64,000 bases of DNA, taken from the NCBI RefSeq assembly GCF_014650755.1, contig NZ_BMVO01000019.1, positions 61,254 to 125,253 on the forward strand, given 5' to 3'. This document shows positions 25,724 to 34,566 of this stretch, piece by piece. A program made the translations under genes and the position numbers. Under the pieces are notes generated by a model. It ran no database searches. It saw only the letters and a list, made by a program, of their open reading frames with translations, and was not told the DNA's origin. This DNA comes from Streptomyces chryseus. Its GTDB lineage: Bacteria > Actinomycetota > Actinomycetes > Streptomycetales > Streptomycetaceae. Every line of letters starts with the position of its first letter. Positions within the stretch are counted from its first letter, which is position 1.

Positions 25724-28700
25724 ATGCAGATCCGGCTGACCGTCCTCGCGCCGCGCGCGCCAGGCACGCGCGCCACCGAAGGCCCCCAGGCCGCCGGGCG
25801 CGTGTGCGACGTGCTCGTCACCGCGCCCGCGGGAACCGCGCTGGCCGCGGTCGCCTCCGGCCTGGCAGCGGCAGTCTCCGGCCCCGGCTCGGCCCCCGAG
25901 ACCACCGGCGCCGTCGTCGTCTACGCCGGGCGGGAGCGCCTCGACGCCCAGCGCGCGGCGCTGGGCGAGCCGCCGCTGGTCGACGGCGCGGTGCTGTCCC
26001 TGCACGCCCCCGCGCCCGAGCCGGAGGCGGCGCCCGACGCCCCCGCCCAGCTGCACGTGGTGGCGGGCCCGGACGCCGGCGGCGTCCACCTCCTGCACGG
26101 CGGCCAGATCCGCATCGGCCGCTCGGCGGAGGCGGACGTGCCTCTGGACGACCCGGACGTGTCACGGCTGCACTGCGCGGTGACGCTGACCCAGGACGGC
26201 CGGGTCTCCGTGGCGGACCTGAACTCCACGAACGGCACCTCGCTGAACGGCGACGACCTCACCGCCCAACCGGTCCCCTTTCCTCCCGGCGCACTACTGC
26301 GCCTGGGCGAGTCGGCCCTCCGCCTGACCCAGGGCGCCCCCGCCGCCCCCCTGCGCACCACCCCCGACGGCGAGGGCCACCTACGCCTGCCGCCCACCCG
26401 TGAGCCGGCCGCCGCCCCGTCCACGCCACTCCCGGGCCGCAGGGTCTCCGCCCAACTCCACCCCGCACCAGGCACACCAGGCGCACCCGCACCGTCGGCC
26501 CACCCCGCCCCCGTGTCGCCGCTCGCGGTGCCGGGAGGGGACGGGACGGGGCGCTCCCCGCAGGGTGTCGAACGCGACGCGCCCGAAGATCCCGCGTACC
26601 CGAACGTTCGGCACCCGAGGACACGCCCCGACGCGGCCCCGACCCCGGAGCCCCCGCACCCGGCACCCGCACCCCCCGCCGCCGCCACGGCCCGACGCGC
26701 CGGCATAGGAGCCTGGGCCCGCCGCCTCGCCGGTGCCCGCCCCGACCCCCTGGCCGAGTACGCGCCGGCCGAGGCCACCCCCCTCGGCATGCCCCCGTCC
26801 GGCGTCGCCCCCGCAGCGCCGCCAGCCGCCACGCCCCTGCCCGAGGCCTGGCCCGACCCCGCCTCCCTCCTCCTCACCGCGCTCGGCCCCGGCCCCCGCC
26901 TCTGGGAGCGCGACCCCGCCCACCCCGAAGCACTGGCCCTGCGCCTGGGCACCGCCGACCGCCCCGCGCCCGACGGCGGCCGCCCGCTGCCCGCCGTGCC
27001 CGTCACGGTGGGCCTGCGCGAAGTGGGCTCGCTGGGCCTCGCCGGCCCCCGCGCCCGCCTGGCCGGCCTCGCCAGGGCGGTCGTGGCCCAGCTGGCCGCA
27101 CTGCACTCCCCGGCCGACCTCGAGATCGTCCTGATCAGCACGGACCGGGCGAGGCCACTGCGGGACCGCACCGCCGAGTGGGCCTGGCTCGGCTGGCTGC
27201 CGCACCTGCGCCCCGCCCACGGCCAGGACTGCCGGCTGCTCCTCGCGTACGACCGCGACCAGGCCGCGGCCCGCGTCGCCGAACTGGTCCGCCGCACGGA
27301 GGACGAGGACCACCCCCGTCCCGCCCGCGCACCGCACGACGGAGCGCGCCCCCACGAGCCCCACGGCCCGTCCCCCCGGCCACCGCACCAGGGCCCCTTC
27401 ACCGTCGTCGTCCTCGACGGCGACCCCGGCCCCGCCGCGCTCCGCGAGTCGACCGCCCGCCTGGCCGCGACCGGAGCGGCATCCGGCATTCACGTCCTGT
27501 GCCTGGCCGAGACGCCCGCCGCATCGCCGCTGTCCCCCGTCGCCGCCACGTACGAGGCCGCCTGCGCCGCGTCGCCCGCCTTCCGCGAGTGCGGCGCCGC
27601 CGGCCTGCTCAGCGGCGACGTCGCCACCGCCCTGCGACTGCTGCGCACGGCCGGCGGCGAGCCCGCCGGCCACGGCACGCTGGCCACGGTGGACGCGGTC
27701 TCCCCCGCCTGGGCCGAGCGCTTCGCCCGTGCGCTGGCGCCGCTGCGCACGGACGGCCCCGCCCAAGCGACCCACCCCGCCCACCCCACCGGATCCACCG
27801 GCGCCCACTCCACGCGCCCCACCCACAGCACCCGAGCCACCCCGCTCCCCTCCTCCTCCCGCCTCCTGGACGAGCTGGGCCTGGCCAGGGCCACCCCCGC
27901 TTCCCTCATGGCCCGCTGGGCGGCGGCCGCCGACGACGGCCAGGCCCCCGGCGCCACCCGTGCGTGGGCCGTGCTCGGCGCGGGCCCGCGCGGCCCGCTC
28001 TGCGTGGACCTGACCGCCGAGGGCCCGCACCTCCTGATCGAGGGCCCGGCGGGCAGCGGCCGCACCGAGCTGCTGCGTTCCGTGGCGGCCTCGCTCGCGG
28101 CGGCGGCCCGCCCCGACCGCCTGGGCCTCGTCCTGGTCGACGGCGCGGGCGGGGAACGCGGCGAGGGCCTGCGCGCCTGCACGGAGCTCCCCCACGTCTC
28201 CACCCATCTGGTGGCGTCCGATCCCGTCCGCATGAGGGAGTTCGCGCAGGCCCTGGGCGCGGAGCTGAAGCGGCGCCACGAGCTCCTGGGCGGTCTCGGC
28301 TTCGCCGAATGGCATACGCACCGCGAGGTGTCCGGACGGATGATCGGCCAGCGCCCGCCCAGCGCCGCCGAGCAGAACGGCGACCTGGACCCGCCCCCCA
28401 GCGGCACCTTGCGCCTGCGGACCACGACGTCCCGGGAGCGCCAGGCCCGCGCCGACACCGCGCCGTCGCCCCTCCCCCGCCTCGTCGTCCTGGTCGACGA
28501 CCTGGACGCGCTGGTCGCCCCCGCCCTCGGCAGTACGGGCAGGCCAGCGGCCGGTTCCGTCGTACGGGCGCTGGAGGCCGTGGCCCGGGAGGGCGAGCGG
28601 CTCGGGGTGCACCTGGTGGCCACCTCCGCCAGGCCGGACCGTACGGCCGACACGGAACTCGCGCGCGGCGCCCGGCTGCGCGTGGTGCTGGACCCCCCGC

Positions 28701-29023
28701 CGCCGGCGCCCGCCCCCGACGGGCCGGCGCCCGGCCGGGGCAGGCTGCTGCGCCACCCCACCGGCGAGGCGGCCGGGAGCCTCGGCGCGACCCCGTTCCA
28801 GGCGGGCCGGGTCACCGGCCGCATCCCCCGCACCGCGACCCTGCGGCCCACGGTCGTCCCGCTGGAGTGGGAGCGGATGGGTGACCCGCCGACCCGACGC
28901 CCGGTGCGCGAGCTCGGCAACGGACCGACCGACCTCGCCCTGCTGGCCAGCGCCCTGGACCGGGCCGCCCGTACCGTCAACGCGACCCCCCTGCCGCCTC
29001 TCGGCGTCTCCCACGAGGACTGA
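25724..29023 (+). CDS. FHA-domain FtsK/SpoIIIE (EccC-like) ATPase
   Basis: This 1099-residue protein has no obvious membrane helix. An FHA phosphothreonine-binding domain lies at about 108-190 (IGRS, SRLH, NSTNGTSLN). A long Pro/Ala-rich linker (about 210-400) includes 31 bases of a dispersed repeat. An EccC/YukB-like segment follows (about 425-480, LGLAGPRARLAGLARAVVAQ), then an FtsK-type ATPase with P-loop GPAGSGRTELLR at about 773 and Walker B LVVLVDDLD at about 922. The P-loop lysine is replaced by arginine. ATG 25724 has GAAGGGA about 8 bases upstream. Being divergent from two kinases, the FHA domain probably reads their phosphorylation. FHA+FtsK architecture resembles Firmicutes YukB/EssC of type VII secretion, but no Esx gene is in this window. 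Confidence 0.85.
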   Translation: MQIRLTVLAPRAPGTRATEGPQAAGRVCDVLVTAPAGTALAAVASGLAAAVSGPGSAPETTGAVVVYAGRERLDAQRAALGEPPLVDGAVLSLHAPAPEPEAAPDAPAQLHVVAGPDAGGVHLLHGGQIRIGRSAEADVPLDDPDVSRLHCAVTLTQDGRVSVADLNSTNGTSLNGDDLTAQPVPFPPGALLRLGESALRLTQGAPAAPLRTTPDGEGHLRLPPTREPAAAPSTPLPGRRVSAQLHPAPGTPGAPAPSAHPAPVSPLAVPGGDGTGRSPQGVERDAPEDPAYPNVRHPRTRPDAAPTPEPPHPAPAPPAAATARRAGIGAWARRLAGARPDPLAEYAPAEATPLGMPPSGVAPAAPPAATPLPEAWPDPASLLLTALGPGPRLWERDPAHPEALALRLGTADRPAPDGGRPLPAVPVTVGLREVGSLGLAGPRARLAGLARAVVAQLAALHSPADLEIVLISTDRARPLRDRTAEWAWLGWLPHLRPAHGQDCRLLLAYDRDQAAARVAELVRRTEDEDHPRPARAPHDGARPHEPHGPSPRPPHQGPFTVVVLDGDPGPAALRESTARLAATGAASGIHVLCLAETPAASPLSPVAATYEAACAASPAFRECGAAGLLSGDVATALRLLRTAGGEPAGHGTLATVDAVSPAWAERFARALAPLRTDGPAQATHPAHPTGSTGAHSTRPTHSTRATPLPSSSRLLDELGLARATPASLMARWAAAADDGQAPGATRAWAVLGAGPRGPLCVDLTAEGPHLLIEGPAGSGRTELLRSVAASLAAAARPDRLGLVLVDGAGGERGEGLRACTELPHVSTHLVASDPVRMREFAQALGAELKRRHELLGGLGFAEWHTHREVSGRMIGQRPPSAAEQNGDLDPPPSGTLRLRTTTSRERQARADTAPSPLPRLVVLVDDLDALVAPALGSTGRPAAGSVVRALEAVAREGERLGVHLVATSARPDRTADTELARGARLRVVLDPPPPAPAPDGPAPGRGRLLRHPTGEAAGSLGATPFQAGRVTGRIPRTATLRPTVVPLEWERMGDPPTRRPVRELGNGPTDLALLASALDRAARTVNATPLPPLGVSHED
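26547..26575. repeat. Dispersed 29-bp repeat, copy 2 (in frame in FHA/FtsK gene)
   Basis: This is the reverse complement of 5961-5989, identical over 29 bases and similar beyond. It is translated here as part of TGRSPQGVERDA inside the Pro-rich linker, so it was tolerated as an in-frame insertion. Confidence 0.6.
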
Positions 29024-29068
29024 CTCAACGTCACGAGCCCATCACGATCACCCGGTTGACACGGAAGG

Positions 29069-29101
29069 CACTATTGCCCGGGCCGACCGCCGGGCGTAGA
29101 C
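29069..29101 (+). promoter_or_regulatory. Possible promoter of the sugar ABC operon
   Basis: TTGCCC, 17 bases, then TAGACC, about 90 bp before the lipoprotein start. It resembles Streptomyces vegetative promoters (TTGACR / TAGRRT) imperfectly. Confidence 0.3.
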
Positions 29102-29192
29102 CTGACCCACGGGACAGCTAGACCGGCATCGGCGCCAGCGGTTCTCCGAGGGCTGCGCCGGTCCGTACGCGCACAGGAGAGACGGGGCAGTG

Positions 29193-30566
29193 ATGCGCAC
29201 AACTCTTCGCACACACAGCGGTCGCAGGGCTCGAAGGGCTGCGCTGGCGATGATCGCCGCGAGCACGCTCGCCCTCACCGCCTGCGGCGGCGACAAGGAC
29301 AAGGACGAAGGCAACGAGGGAAGCGGGGCCACCACAACGCCCTCGTCCTCCGTCGAGCTGCCCAGGCTGAACGGCGAGGAGGTCCAGGTCGCCGCCGTTT
29401 GGACGGGCCCCGAGCAGGAGAACTTCACCAAGGTCCTCGACGAGTTCGAGAAGCGCACGGGCGCGAAGGTCACCTTCGTACCGGCCCAGGACCCGATCGT
29501 GAACTTCCTCGGCACGAAGATCGCCGGCGGTTCGCCGCCGGACGTGGCGATGCTGCCGCAGGTCGGCGCGCTCCAGCAGGCCGTCCAGCGCAAGTGGGCG
29601 AAGCAGGTCGACGCGGCGACGCAGGCGCAGCTGGACAAGAACTACTCGCAGGGCTGGAAGGACATCGGCGCCGTCGACGGCAAGCAGTACGGCGTGTACT
29701 TCAAGGCCGCCAACAAGTCCCTGATCTGGTACAACGCCCAGGTGTTCGAGGACGCGGGCGCCGAGGAGCCGAAGACCTGGAAGGACTTCCTGACCACCGC
29801 CGAGACGATCTCCGCCTCCGGCGTCTCCCCGGTGTCCATCGGCGGCGCGGACGGCTGGACCCTCACCGACTGGTTCGAGAACATCTACCTGTCCCAGGCG
29901 GGCCCCGAGAAGTACGACCAGCTGGCCAAGCACGAGATCAAGTGGACGGACCCGTCCGTGAAGGACGCGCTGACTACCCTCGGGGAGCTGTTCGGCAAGA
30001 AGGAGCTCATCGCGGGCGGCCAGGACGGCGCGCTGCAGACCGAGTTCCCCGCGTCCGTCACCCAGACGTTCGCCGAGGACCCGAAGGCCGCGATGGTCTT
30101 CGAGGGTGACTTCGTCGCGGTCAACATCGGGCAGACGAAGGCGAAGATCGGCACCGACGCCAAGGTGTTCCCGTTCCCGGCCGTCGGCAGTGAGTCGCCC
30201 GTCGTGACCGGCGGCGACGCGGCCGTGGCGCTCAAGGACTCCAAGGGGGCCAAGGCGCTGCTGACCTTCCTGGCGTCGACCGACGCCGCGAAGATCTGGG
30301 CCGAGGCGGGCGGGTTCGTATCGCCGAACAAGTCCCTGGACGTGGCGGCGTACCCCAATGACGTGCAGCGCGACATCGCGAAGGCCCTGATCGCCGCGGG
30401 CGACGACTTCCGCTTCGACATGTCGGACCAGGCCCCGCAGTCGTTCGGCGGCACGCCGGGCAAGGGTGAGTGGAAGGCGCTGCAGGACTTCCTGAAGAAC
30501 CCGAAGGACGTCGCGGGGACCCAGCAGCAGCTGGAGTCCGACGCGGCCAAGGCGTACAAGAACTGA
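29193..30566 (+). CDS. ABC sugar transporter, substrate-binding lipoprotein
   Basis: This extracellular solute-binding protein of family 1 has about 457 residues. The signal peptide carries a lipobox (LALTAC-G), so the mature Cys is lipidated. Family features include the PDVAMLPQVGALQQAV stretch, YFKAANKSLIWYN and a C-terminal FLASTDAAKIW repeat typical of oligosaccharide binders. AGGAGA precedes the start; GTG 29190 and ATG 29193 are equally placed. Two permeases follow directly, but no ATPase is encoded here, as is usual for Streptomyces CUT1 systems that share MsiK. The sugar is unknown. Confidence 0.92.
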   Translation: MRTTLRTHSGRRARRAALAMIAASTLALTACGGDKDKDEGNEGSGATTTPSSSVELPRLNGEEVQVAAVWTGPEQENFTKVLDEFEKRTGAKVTFVPAQDPIVNFLGTKIAGGSPPDVAMLPQVGALQQAVQRKWAKQVDAATQAQLDKNYSQGWKDIGAVDGKQYGVYFKAANKSLIWYNAQVFEDAGAEEPKTWKDFLTTAETISASGVSPVSIGGADGWTLTDWFENIYLSQAGPEKYDQLAKHEIKWTDPSVKDALTTLGELFGKKELIAGGQDGALQTEFPASVTQTFAEDPKAAMVFEGDFVAVNIGQTKAKIGTDAKVFPFPAVGSESPVVTGGDAAVALKDSKGAKALLTFLASTDAAKIWAEAGGFVSPNKSLDVAAYPNDVQRDIAKALIAAGDDFRFDMSDQAPQSFGGTPGKGEWKALQDFLKNPKDVAGTQQQLESDAAKAYKN

Positions 30567-30578
30567 CGGGTTGACGCG

Positions 30579-31934
30579 ATGACGTCAGCGACCGCGGGGG
30601 GCGCCGCGAAGGTCACGCCGCCCCCCGCCGACAGCGGCAAGCGCAAGAGCGTCACCGGCACACGCAGGTTAATGGCGGTCGGCTTCCTGCTGCCCGCCCT
30701 CGTGCTGCTCGGCGCGCTCGTGGTCTACCCGATCGGGTACTCGGTCTACCGGAGCTTCTTCGACAAGAGCGGCGACAGCTTCGCCGGCCTCGACAACTTC
30801 GTCGAGATCTTCACCGACGACACCATCCTCACCGCCGTCAAGAACAACGCGATCTGGGTGGTGGTGGCCCCCGCCGTCTCGACCGCGCTGGGCCTGATAT
30901 TCGCCGTCCTCACCGAGCGCATCCGGTGGGGTACGGCGTTCAAGCTGCTGGTCTTCATGCCGATGGCGATCTCGATGCTCGCCGCGGGCATCATCTTCCG
31001 CCTGGTGTACGAGCAGAATCCGGAGCGCGGGGTCGCGAACGCCGTGGCGGTGAGCGTCCACGACATGTTCTCCGAGGCGGCGGGCTTCCCGAAGGCCCGC
31101 CCCCTGCCCGTCCATCCGCTGAAGGCGGGCGGCGGCGGTTCCTTCGTCACGAAGCAGCCCGTCAGAGCGGGCGAACAGGTGCTGCTGCCGCTGGTCGGCG
31201 TACCGCCCGCGAAGATGCCCGGCGACGCGGAGACCGCGGCGCCCGCGCGGACCGCGCCGGACAAGGTCACCGGCACCGCGTGGCTGGACTTCACGAAGGG
31301 CGGCGGCGGCAGGCCCAACACCATCGACCCGAAGGAGCTCGGCCTCAAAGGCATCAAGGTCGAGGCGGTCAAGGACGGCAAGGTCGTCGACTCGGCCACG
31401 GCCGGCGCGAACGGCACCTTCACCCTCTCCGCCGCGGCGGACGGAGCCGCACTCCGCTTCCCCGCGTCGAACTTCCGCGAGCCGTACAACGGCGTCGACT
31501 GGCTCGGTCCGAGCCTGGTGACCCCCGCCATCATCGGCAGTTACGTCTGGATGTGGGCGGGCTTCGCGATGGTCCTGATCGCGGCCGGCCTCGCCGGGCT
31601 GCCGCGTGAGCTCCTGGAGGCGGCCCGCGTCGACGGCGCCAACGAGTGGCAGGTCTTCCGCCGGGTGACGGTCCCGCTGCTGGCGCCCGTCCTCGCGGTC
31701 GTTCTGGTCACTTTGATGATCAACGTACTGAAGATCTTCGACCTGGTGTTCATCATCGCGCCGGGGTCGTCCCAGGACGACGCGAACGTACTGGCACTCC
31801 AGCTCTACCGCTCGTCGTTCGGTACGGACGCGCACCCCGGCATCGGCAGCGCCATCGCCGTGCTGCTCCTGCTGCTGGTCGTCCCGGTGATGCTCTTCAA
31901 CATCCGCAGGATGCGAAAGGAGAGCCGCCGATGA
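30579..31934 (+). CDS. ABC sugar permease 1 with large extracellular insertion
   Basis: This 451-residue MalF-type permease would normally be about 300 residues. TM1-TM3 lie at about 33-145. Between GVANAV and GVDWLG, where TM3 passes to TM4, about 140 extra residues are inserted (about 155-305). The insertion contains GTAWLDFTKGGG and GIKVEAVKDGKVVDSATAG, resembling a B-repeat/carboxypeptidase-regulatory beta sandwich. TM4 onward carries the EAA loop (PRELLEAARVDGANEWQVFRRVTVP) that contacts the ATPase. Codon 31 is TTA (30669-30671), the only in-frame TTA I found in the window, so translation may need the bldA tRNA. An ATG right after it (30672) is an alternative start. It ends in an ATGA overlap with permease 2. 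Confidence 0.9.
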   Translation: MTSATAGGAAKVTPPPADSGKRKSVTGTRRLMAVGFLLPALVLLGALVVYPIGYSVYRSFFDKSGDSFAGLDNFVEIFTDDTILTAVKNNAIWVVVAPAVSTALGLIFAVLTERIRWGTAFKLLVFMPMAISMLAAGIIFRLVYEQNPERGVANAVAVSVHDMFSEAAGFPKARPLPVHPLKAGGGGSFVTKQPVRAGEQVLLPLVGVPPAKMPGDAETAAPARTAPDKVTGTAWLDFTKGGGGRPNTIDPKELGLKGIKVEAVKDGKVVDSATAGANGTFTLSAAADGAALRFPASNFREPYNGVDWLGPSLVTPAIIGSYVWMWAGFAMVLIAAGLAGLPRELLEAARVDGANEWQVFRRVTVPLLAPVLAVVLVTLMINVLKIFDLVFIIAPGSSQDDANVLALQLYRSSFGTDAHPGIGSAIAVLLLLLVVPVMLFNIRRMRKESRR

Positions 31935-32842
31935 CCACCACGGCCTCCACGCCCCCCACCACTCCGGCCGACCCGCCACCGACCGGGCGCAAGCAGTCCC
32001 TGCCCGCGCGGATCGCGGCCCGCGCGAGCGGCGGCGCGGTGAGCGTCTTCCTCGTCCTGGTGGCGCTGTTCTGGCTGATGCCGACGATCGGCCTTCTGTT
32101 CTCGTCGCTGCGCAGCCCCACCGACATCGCGGAGACGGGCTGGTGGAAGGTCTTCACCGCCCCGTCCGAGCTCACCCTCGACAACTACGCCAATCTCCTC
32201 GACAACAGCACCATCGTCGACTCCCTGCTCAGCACCGTCATGATCACCGTCCCGTCCACCGTCCTGGTCGTGGTGATCGGCTCGCTGGCCGGTTACGCCT
32301 TCGCGTGGATGGACTTCCCGGGCCGCGACTGGTGGTTCCTGGTGGTCGTCGGCCTGCTGGTGGTGCCGGTGCAGGTGGCCCTCGTACCCGTGTCCGAACT
32401 CTTCGGCAAGATCGGCATCTTCGAGACCACGGCGGGCGTGGTCCTCTTCCACGTGGCCTTCGGCCTGCCGTTCGCGATCTTCCTCCTGCGCAACTTCTTC
32501 GCGGAGATCCCCAAGGAACTCCTGGAGGCGGCGCGGCTCGACGGAGCGGGCGAGATCCGGCTGTTCACCCGCGTCGTGATGCCGCTGGGCGGCCCTGCCA
32601 TCGCCTCGCTCGGCATCTTCCAGTTCCTGTGGGTGTGGAACGACATGCTGGTCGCGCTGATCTTCGCGGACTCGGCCAACCCGCCGATCACGGTCGCGCT
32701 CCAGCGTCAGGTCCGCCAGTTCGGCAACAACATCGACATCCTGGCGCCGGGCGCGTTCATCTCGATGATCATTCCGCTGATCGTCTTCTTCGCGTTCCAG
32801 CGCCAGTTCGTCAACGGCGTGATGGCCGGCGCGGTGAAGTAG
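31931..32842 (+). CDS. ABC sugar permease 2 (MalG-type)
   Basis: This 303-residue permease has six membrane helices and a classical EAA loop (PKELLEAARLDGAGEIRLFTRVVMP). It pairs with permease 1 to form the membrane channel of a CUT1 sugar importer. The ATG at 31931 overlaps the previous stop by 4 bp, so synthesis is coupled. The operon ends here with a strong hairpin facing a convergent TetR gene. Confidence 0.94.
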   Translation: MTTTASTPPTTPADPPPTGRKQSLPARIAARASGGAVSVFLVLVALFWLMPTIGLLFSSLRSPTDIAETGWWKVFTAPSELTLDNYANLLDNSTIVDSLLSTVMITVPSTVLVVVIGSLAGYAFAWMDFPGRDWWFLVVVGLLVVPVQVALVPVSELFGKIGIFETTAGVVLFHVAFGLPFAIFLLRNFFAEIPKELLEAARLDGAGEIRLFTRVVMPLGGPAIASLGIFQFLWVWNDMLVALIFADSANPPITVALQRQVRQFGNNIDILAPGAFISMIIPLIVFFAFQRQFVNGVMAGAVK

Positions 32843-32851
32843 CGCCCCCGA

Positions 32852-32882
32852 CGGCGGCCCGGTCCCCCCGACCGGGCCGCCG
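32852..32882. terminator. Bidirectional terminator, ABC operon / TetR gene
   Basis: CGGCGGCCCGGTC and GACCGGGCCGCCG form a perfect 13-bp stem with a 5-base loop between two convergent genes. Confidence 0.8.
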
Positions 32883-32902
32883 CACCGCGTCCCGGCGCCC
32901 GC

Positions 32903-33517
32903 TCACGCCCGGAGCGCGGCCACCGCCGACACCGCGAGGCCGTCGAGATACCCGGCCGGCAGGGCACTGCGCACCACCACGAGCCGCCAGTACAGCGGCC
33001 CCACGATCAGATCGAGGGCACGGTCCACGTCCGTCCCCTCGGGCAGTTCGCCGCGCGCGACCGCGTCCCGTACGACGACGGCGGCGACGCCGTGCTGTCC
33101 GTCGAGAAGAGCCGCCTTGATCGCGTCGGCGATTTCGGGGTGGCGCGTGGCCTCCACCAGCAGGTCCGGGACGACCTGCGAGGCGACGGGGTGGCGCAGC
33201 GCGTGGGCGGCCACTTCGAGCAGAGCGCGTACATCGCCGTACAGCGAGCCGGTCGCGGGTGCGGGCAGCCCCTCGGTCGCCACGGCGGAGACGAGGTCGA
33301 GGACCAGGGCGAGTTTGGACTTCCAGCGGCGGTAGACGGCCGTCTTGCCGACGCCCGCCCTGCGCGCGATGCCCTCGATCGACATGCGGGCGTACCCGAC
33401 GGCGGCCAGCTCCTCGAAGACGGCGGTACGGATCGCGTCGGTGACGTCCTCCCTGAGCACGGCGGCTCCGGCGGGGGCGCGGCGCGGGGGTGCGGTCGGT
33501 GACGGGTCGGCGCTCAT
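32903..33517 (-). CDS. TetR-family regulator
   Basis: This 204-residue protein has an N-terminal helix-turn-helix (about 24-70; YARMSIEGIARRAGVGKTAVYRRW) and an effector domain of the TetR C-terminal type. I chose ATG 33517 (MSADPSPTAPP); the frame is open further upstream but runs through the operator region. It is divergent from the TagGH-like exporter, and two palindromic half-site pairs lie between them, so it probably represses both itself and the exporter. The inducer is unknown. Confidence 0.9.
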   Translation of the reverse strand: MSADPSPTAPPRRAPAGAAVLREDVTDAIRTAVFEELAAVGYARMSIEGIARRAGVGKTAVYRRWKSKLALVLDLVSAVATEGLPAPATGSLYGDVRALLEVAAHALRHPVASQVVPDLLVEATRHPEIADAIKAALLDGQHGVAAVVVRDAVARGELPEGTDVDRALDLIVGPLYWRLVVVRSALPAGYLDGLAVSAVAALRA

Positions 33518-33534
33518 GCGGCCCAGCATAGCGT

Positions 33535-33610
33535 CACGACGGAACGGTTGCGTTTCGACGTACACCGCCCTACTGTCACCGTAGCGACGATACGGACCCG
33601 TTCCGTCGTG
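33535..33610. promoter_or_regulatory. Paired TetR operators in the divergent promoter
   Basis: CACGACGGAACGG (33535-33547) and CCGTTCCGTCGTG (33598-33610) are exact 13-bp inverted copies flanking the intergenic centre. Each also forms its own small palindrome: GGAACG-GTTG-CGTTTC on the left and ACGGA-CCCGT-TCCGT on the right, shapes typical of TetR sites. One site would cover each promoter. Confidence 0.6.
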
Positions 33611-33645
33611 CTCGCCATCGCCGCCCCTCGTCGAAAGCCGCCGAT

Positions 33646-34566
33646 GTGACCCTGACCGCGACATCGCCCGCCCCCGCTCCGGCCCCCGCCGGGCCCGCCC
33701 CCGACCTGGCCGCCCTCGCTGCCCGCCACGGCCTCGTCGAGAGCGGCGCCCGCCCCTGCCTCCCGGAGTACACCCGGCGCCTGTGGGGCCGCCGCCACTT
33801 CGTCACCGCGTTCGCCACCGCCCGGCTGACGGCGCAGTACAGCCGGGCCAGACTGGGCCAGCTCTGGCAGGTCATGACGCCGCTGCTCAACGCGACGGTC
33901 TACTACTTCGTCTTCGGCGTCCTGCTCCGCACCAAGGAAGGCGTCCGCGACTTCGTGCCGTTCCTGGTCACCGGCGTCTTCGTCTGGACGTTCACCAGCA
34001 GCACCGTCCTGGCCGGCACCCGCGCCCTGACCGGCAACCTGGGCCTCGTCCGCGCCCTGCACTTCCCCCGCGCGGCGCTCCCCGTCGCGTACGCCGTCCA
34101 GCAGCTCCAGCAGTTGCTCTTCTCGATGGCCGCGCTGACGGTGATCCTCTGCTGCTGCGGGCAGTTCCCCCGGCCGTCCTGGCTGCTGGCGCTGCCCGCG
34201 CTCGGCCTCCAGGCGACGTTCAACACGGGTCTGGCGCTCGTCATGGCGAGACTGGCGTCCCGGACGCCGGACATCGCCCAGCTGATGCCGTTCGCCCTGC
34301 GCACCTGGATGTACGTCTCGGGCGTCATGTGGAGCGTCAGCCACGCCGTGCGGGGCGACAAGATGCCGCACCTGGTGGCCGTGGCCCTGGAGTGGAATCC
34401 GGCCGCGCTCTACATCGACCTGACGCGCTTCGCGCTCATCGACAGCTTCGCCGCCGGCCAACTGCCCCCGTACGCCTGGGCCGGCGCAGCGGGCTGGGCG
34501 CTCCTGGCGGGCGTGGGCGGCTTCGTCTTCTTCTGGCAGGCGGAGGAGACGTACGGCCGTGGCTGA
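33646..34566 (+). CDS. ABC-2 polysaccharide/teichoic acid exporter permease (TagG-like)
   Basis: This 306-residue ABC-2 permease has six helices. It begins RRLWGRRHFVTAFATARLTAQYSRARLGQLWQVM (split over the amphipathic lead-in), typical of Wzm/TagG glycan exporters, and has LRTWMYVSGVMWSV near TM5. GTG 33646 is the start. The last 8 bases overlap the ATPase gene. Together they should export a lipid-linked glycan to the cell surface. The substrate may be built by the GT87 enzyme encoded next. Confidence 0.88.
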   Translation: MTLTATSPAPAPAPAGPAPDLAALAARHGLVESGARPCLPEYTRRLWGRRHFVTAFATARLTAQYSRARLGQLWQVMTPLLNATVYYFVFGVLLRTKEGVRDFVPFLVTGVFVWTFTSSTVLAGTRALTGNLGLVRALHFPRAALPVAYAVQQLQQLLFSMAALTVILCCCGQFPRPSWLLALPALGLQATFNTGLALVMARLASRTPDIAQLMPFALRTWMYVSGVMWSVSHAVRGDKMPHLVAVALEWNPAALYIDLTRFALIDSFAAGQLPPYAWAGAAGWALLAGVGGFVFFWQAEETYGRG

